DNA from: Megalobrama amblycephala
Lineage: Eukaryota; Chordata; Actinopteri; Cypriniformes; Xenocyprididae
Reading direction: 5' to 3'
Assembly (NCBI RefSeq): GCF_018812025.1
Contig: NC_063050.1
Coordinates: 12,565,037-12,629,036, forward strand
DNA: 64,000 nucleotides
Shown: piece by piece, positions 61,301 through 64,000 of the stretch
Position numbering within the stretch: the stretch's first letter is position 1
Layout of the letters: every line of letters starts with the position of its first letter
Position numbers and translations under genes: made by a program
The notes under the pieces: model-generated
Databases searched by the model: none
Seen by the model: only the letters and a program-made list of their open reading frames with translations
Told to the model about the DNA's origin: nothing

Positions 61301-64000
61301 AATGTTAAGTGGTTGGGGAAAAAACTCTTTAATTTGGCCTTTGTGGACAGAAATGGGAACTGCATAGGAAATGAAATTATTCCATCACAGATCATAAATC
61401 ATTGGAGCATGATTAATAATATACCTTAAAGGCGCTCTAAGCGATTTGACGCGTTTTTAGGCCCAATTTTTTTTTTTGTCACATACCGCAAACATCTCCT
61501 CACTTATGCGCTAGCTGCCTGTCCCCTGAACACACTGTAAAAAAACGCGGTCTCTGTAGTCGCCACAAGCTCCGAAAACTGCAATAAAAACAAACTGGTG
61601 CAGCCTGGAGCACTTAACATAATAAACACGCTCCAGTCAATAACCGACAAGCAGCGTCAATACGCAAACTACTTACATTTTAAATGCGCGTTCATGACTG
61701 TTTCAGGAAGCACGGAGGGGAGGGCCAGGAGGAGTAGGAGGGAGGGTCTAGCTAGCCTCTGTTTTGTTTGACAACACTTCGAACGTCAACAGGAAGTTAC
61801 TCCGCTCAGAATCGCTTAGAGCGCCTTTAATATACCTCAATATACTGTGATTGTTAGTGTTTTTGTATTTTTCTGTGCTAGACCCTCCAAAGAGTGTCTC
61901 AGTGTCCATCAGTCCATCTGGTGAAATAGTGTCAGGAGATTCAGTGACTCTGATCTGCAGCAGTGATTCAAACCCTCCTGCTCTGAACTTCAGCTGGTTT
62001 AAAGGAGGAACGTTTGTAGGATCTGGAAGAATCTACAGCATCTCAAAGATCAGCTCTGATGACAGTGGAGAATACAAGTGCAGATCCATCAATGAACATG
62101 GAGAGAAATACTCTGATGCTGTGACTTTAAATGTCAAGTGTGAGTTAATATGATTAAGTAACTGTGTTACCATCAAATTAATGGATTAACAATCACAAAA
62201 CACTAATATGCACTTTCTTTCATCTATTTTAGACCCACCCAGGAGTGTCTCAGTGTCCATCAGTCCATCTGGTGAAATAGTGTCAGGAGATTCAGTGACT
62301 CTGATCTGCAGCAGTGATTCAAACCCTCCTGCAGAAATCAGCTGGTTTAAAGGAGGAACGTTTGTAGGATCTGGAAGAATCTTCAACATCTCAAAGATCA
62401 GCTCTGATGACAGTGGAGAATACAAGTGCAGATCCATCAATGAACATGGAGAGAAATACTCTGATAATGTGACTTTAAACGTCATGTGTGAGTTAATGAC
62501 CATTAATAATTGGCTAATTTCATCTGATCACACAGCTTTTTTGCTACAACAGATGTTACAAAGACACTGTTACAGCTACAACTAATTTTCACGAATCAAG
62601 GTGTTCATCAGTGTCTGAATTCACACATTTGTTTTCATTCATTGTCCAGTGGACTATGTTAGTGAACTAATGTAGGGAATAGTGAATGAGGGTATAGGGT
62701 GTGATTTAGAACACAGCCTCTGAGTGTCGACTTTGAGCGATGATAACTCACAGTATATTACTGTAGGCTACTTTTTCGAAAACGTCAAATATTACCCAGA
62801 ATGCATTGATTTCTACGGTATATTACTGTTTTAATGGAAAACAGAATTTTACTGACAAAATTTTACAGATTTTTTTTAACAGTGTAGTGGATTAACAATC
62901 CCAAAATATGAATATAGAGTTTCTTTTGTCTGTTTTAGACTCTCCCAGGAACGTCTCAGTGTTGATAACTGGATCTGGTGAAATAGTGTCAGGAGATTCA
63001 GTGACTCTGATCTGCAGCAGTGATTCAAACCCTCCTGCTCTGAACTTCAGCTGGTTTAAGGAGAATGAAAGCTCAGCTGTTGGATCTGGACAGAGTTTCA
63101 GTGCACTACAGAGTGGACGCTTCTACTGTCAGGCTCACAATCAACATGGATCTCAGAGATCAGACGCTGTAACTGTCACAGGTGAAGCTTTTATTAACAC
63201 ACTCCTGTATCTTCACATCATTCATCAGTTTGGAGAGTTAATCATGATGATCTTCCTCTTTCAGTTCATCATGGTGCTGGTAGGAATGTGATTGTGATTG
63301 CAGCGACATCTGGAGGATTATTCTTCATCATCATCATCATCATCTTTTTTATAATGTGAGCTCAATAACAAAAAACCCTGCAGTGATTTGATTATTTGAT
63401 TTTTTTTTTTAATAGATTCATCCATATACTGTTAATGTCTGTCATTATAACAGAAAGAAACGAAGGAGTGATCAAACTGAAGATCTCACAGTGAAACAGG
63501 TAAATCATTCAGACACGACTTTACAGAAGCAGAAAATCAATCAATCATATCTGTGTTTCAGACTGTGACTGTACAGACTGATGGCAAAGTAACATTATCA
63601 GTGTCTTTATTAATACAATCCAGAAAAGAAAAAAAAATCATAAACTGATATTTCTCTCTCTTTAGATCAGTGATTCTCAAACTGTATGTGCAGTTTGAAA
63701 AAAAAAATTCTGTTTAAAATGTGAATTGATGAAATATTGATCTGAAAAGTTTGAGACAAACTGCTCTAGACTGAGAATCTACACTTCAGATCAAACTGAT
63801 TTACATCTTAATGAATAATGACTTTATTTTCTTGTATTTCAGAATGATCTCTATTCTGACGCGTCACAGAGAGCTTCAGTCCATGACGAGCCTCTTTCTG
63901 AACCGGATTCAGCCAATGACGCTCCGTATGCCAGTGTGAAACCAAAGAGATTCAGAGGAAAAACTCCTGAATGCAGAGAGACTGAGGAGATCCAGTACGC
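52338..64000 (+). CDS. CD22/SIGLEC-like Ig receptor, copy 2 (3' end cut by window)
   Basis: Exons: 52338-52352 and 52602-52671 (signal peptide), V-type Ig 53559-53894, Ig 53993-54241, three C2-type Ig exons 61882-62139, 62233-62487 and 62939-63181, transmembrane 63265-63355, cytoplasmic 63454-63499 and 63843 to the edge. All junctions are GT-AG with phase 1-1 Ig exons, and I see no stop or frameshift. The C2 domains carry GDSVTLICSSDSNPP, SWFKGGTFV and DDSGEYKCRS. The tail holds DAPYASV and ends EEIQYA, the start of a classic (I/V/L)xYxx(L/V) ITIM. Known: ITIMs recruit SHP phosphatases and dampen B-cell signalling. Compared with copy 1 it has one more C2 domain and an unrelated tail. The 7.6-kb intron after the second Ig exon is filled with palindromic and LTR repeats. 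Confidence 0.85.
54627..54750. repeat. terminal segment of fold-back family (acactgttagacc end)
   Basis: Positions 54627-54750 (acactgttagaccttgctg ... aaaacagtaatatactgtag ... attatgggtaat) are mirrored by 62755-62888 (attactgttttaatgg ... ttaacagtgtag) and by 59930-60015, suggesting these are outer ends of related fold-back copies. Confidence 0.6.
54751..56431. repeat. 1.7-kb near-perfect palindrome (fold-back element)
   Basis: Left arm 54751-55526 and right arm 55690-56431 are inverse copies around a 163-bp spacer. The only large difference I see is a 34-bp segment present in the left arm (near 55345-55385, between two aatataatc copies) and missing from the right. The same 61-residue shadow frame appears on opposite strands at 54797-54982 and 56199-56384, confirming arm identity. 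It resembles zebrafish Angel-type fold-back elements; no transposase. Confidence 0.88.
56432..57198. repeat. second fold-back family copy, left part
   Basis: Diverged from 54751-55690 but with the same order of words (cagaatcactgaaggacagag, tctcaacaatggtgacat, gcaatgcatgctggg). It has its own central hairpin at about 57140-57190 and is interrupted at 57199 by an LTR-like insertion. Confidence 0.65.
57199..58751. mobile_element. 1,553-bp LTR-like insertion, ATAC target duplication
   Basis: It starts TGTAAG and ends CTTACA (TG...CA with 6-bp inverted ends), flanked by atac at 57195-57198 and 58752-58755. It precisely interrupts the fold-back repeat. An AATAAA lies at about 58015. There is no retroviral coding sequence. 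Best read as a solo LTR of a large-LTR retroelement, but without an internal region or a second LTR this is inference. Confidence 0.55.
58752..59600. repeat. second fold-back family copy, right part
   Basis: Continuation of the copy interrupted at 57199: ccaccattgttgagattgatg, gtgtgtgtctaaataatgc, ccataacaaatgtgact and tggtgacataaaaccaaa appear as reverse complements or equivalents of arm words. The end near 59450-59580 contains caacactgttgccagtag. Confidence 0.6.
59601..60661. repeat. repeat-derived intron sequence
   Basis: Bases 60107-60325 form an inverted pair (ggttacactttattttgatggtt ... aaccatcaaaataaagtg) with mirrored inner words (actataagtaactttgcaa), a MITE-like palindrome. Bases 59930-60015 carry the fold-back terminal words. 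No coding exon was recognised. Confidence 0.6.
60667..61020 (+). mobile_element. solo LTR, 354 bp, with perfect 5-bp target duplication
   Basis: It begins TGTCACAG and ends CGTTACA, flanked by gtata on both sides (60662-60666 and 61021-61025). Inside are a TATA-like tatttaag (near 60783) and a polyadenylation signal aataaa (near 60975) in the plus sense. The sequence resembles fish Gypsy-type LTRs. The internal region was lost by LTR-LTR recombination (inferred from the single LTR with intact duplication). Confidence 0.82.
61430..61830. repeat. TIR element, ggcgctctaagcga ends
   Basis: The left end ttaaaggcgctctaagcgatt (61428-61448) is the inverse of the right end aatcgcttagagcgcctttaa (61810-61830). 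About 400 bp, non-coding, directly upstream of the first C2-type Ig exon of copy 2 (61882). Confidence 0.8.
62590..62890. repeat. fold-back family terminal fragment
   Basis: ggtgttcatcagtgtctgaattcac is the inverse of the words at 56495-56525, and 62755-62888 mirrors 54627-54750. It lies in the intron between the second and third C2 exons of copy 2. Confidence 0.65.

Overview
The window is vertebrate nuclear DNA. It has intron/exon genes with GT-AG junctions, immunoglobulin-domain receptors, a galectin, a GIMAP-type GTPase relic, and dense DNA-transposon, LINE, DIRS, SINE and LTR debris. The repeat families and the fish CD22-like receptors point to a teleost, most likely a cypriniform. That assignment is from recognition, not from a search.

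Layout. (1) 1-10411 is a 111-bp minisatellite of about 89 units. Read on the minus strand it is an open, Ser/Thr/Pro-rich mucin-like coding exon with no ATG in frame. It begins at a good splice acceptor (10412/10413) and runs off the left edge. A phase-compatible signal-peptide exon lies 15.7 kb upstream at 26136-26196 (minus), so I propose one secreted or cell-surface mucin-like gene with a transposon-filled intron. (2) That intron holds a damaged DIRS-type tyrosine-recombinase retrotransposon (11017-16470), an L2-like LINE with one nonsense codon (about 19740-23366) sitting inside a fold-back repeat, and a TIR element (24003-24687). (3) 26.8-35 kb holds a TTAA-flanked piggyBac-like element, the last two exons of a galectin gene (minus), nested palindromic repeats and a Rac/Rho GTPase retro-pseudogene. 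(4) 36.9-37.8 kb is a broken GIMAP gene (minus), followed by about 5 kb of repeats. (5) 43.8-47.4 kb and 52.3 kb to the right edge are two tandem CD22/SIGLEC-like receptor genes (plus). The first carries a nonsense codon and a frameshift. The second looks intact, and its introns hold a 1.7-kb palindrome, a 1.55-kb LTR-like insertion and a 354-bp solo LTR with a perfect 5-bp target duplication.

How the genes fit together: mucin-like glycoprotein, galectin (glycan binder), SIGLEC-like receptors (sialoglycan-type Ig receptors with tyrosine motifs) and GIMAP are all families linked to glycan recognition or lymphocytes. The window therefore looks like part of an expanding teleost immune gene neighbourhood. 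The two CD22-like genes share near-identical 5' exons and introns but have different cytoplasmic tails: two YxxL motifs in one, and an I-Q-Y-A ITIM-like motif in the other. No rRNA, CRISPR or bacterial-type features were seen. The only tRNA-like sequence is the head of a SINE.
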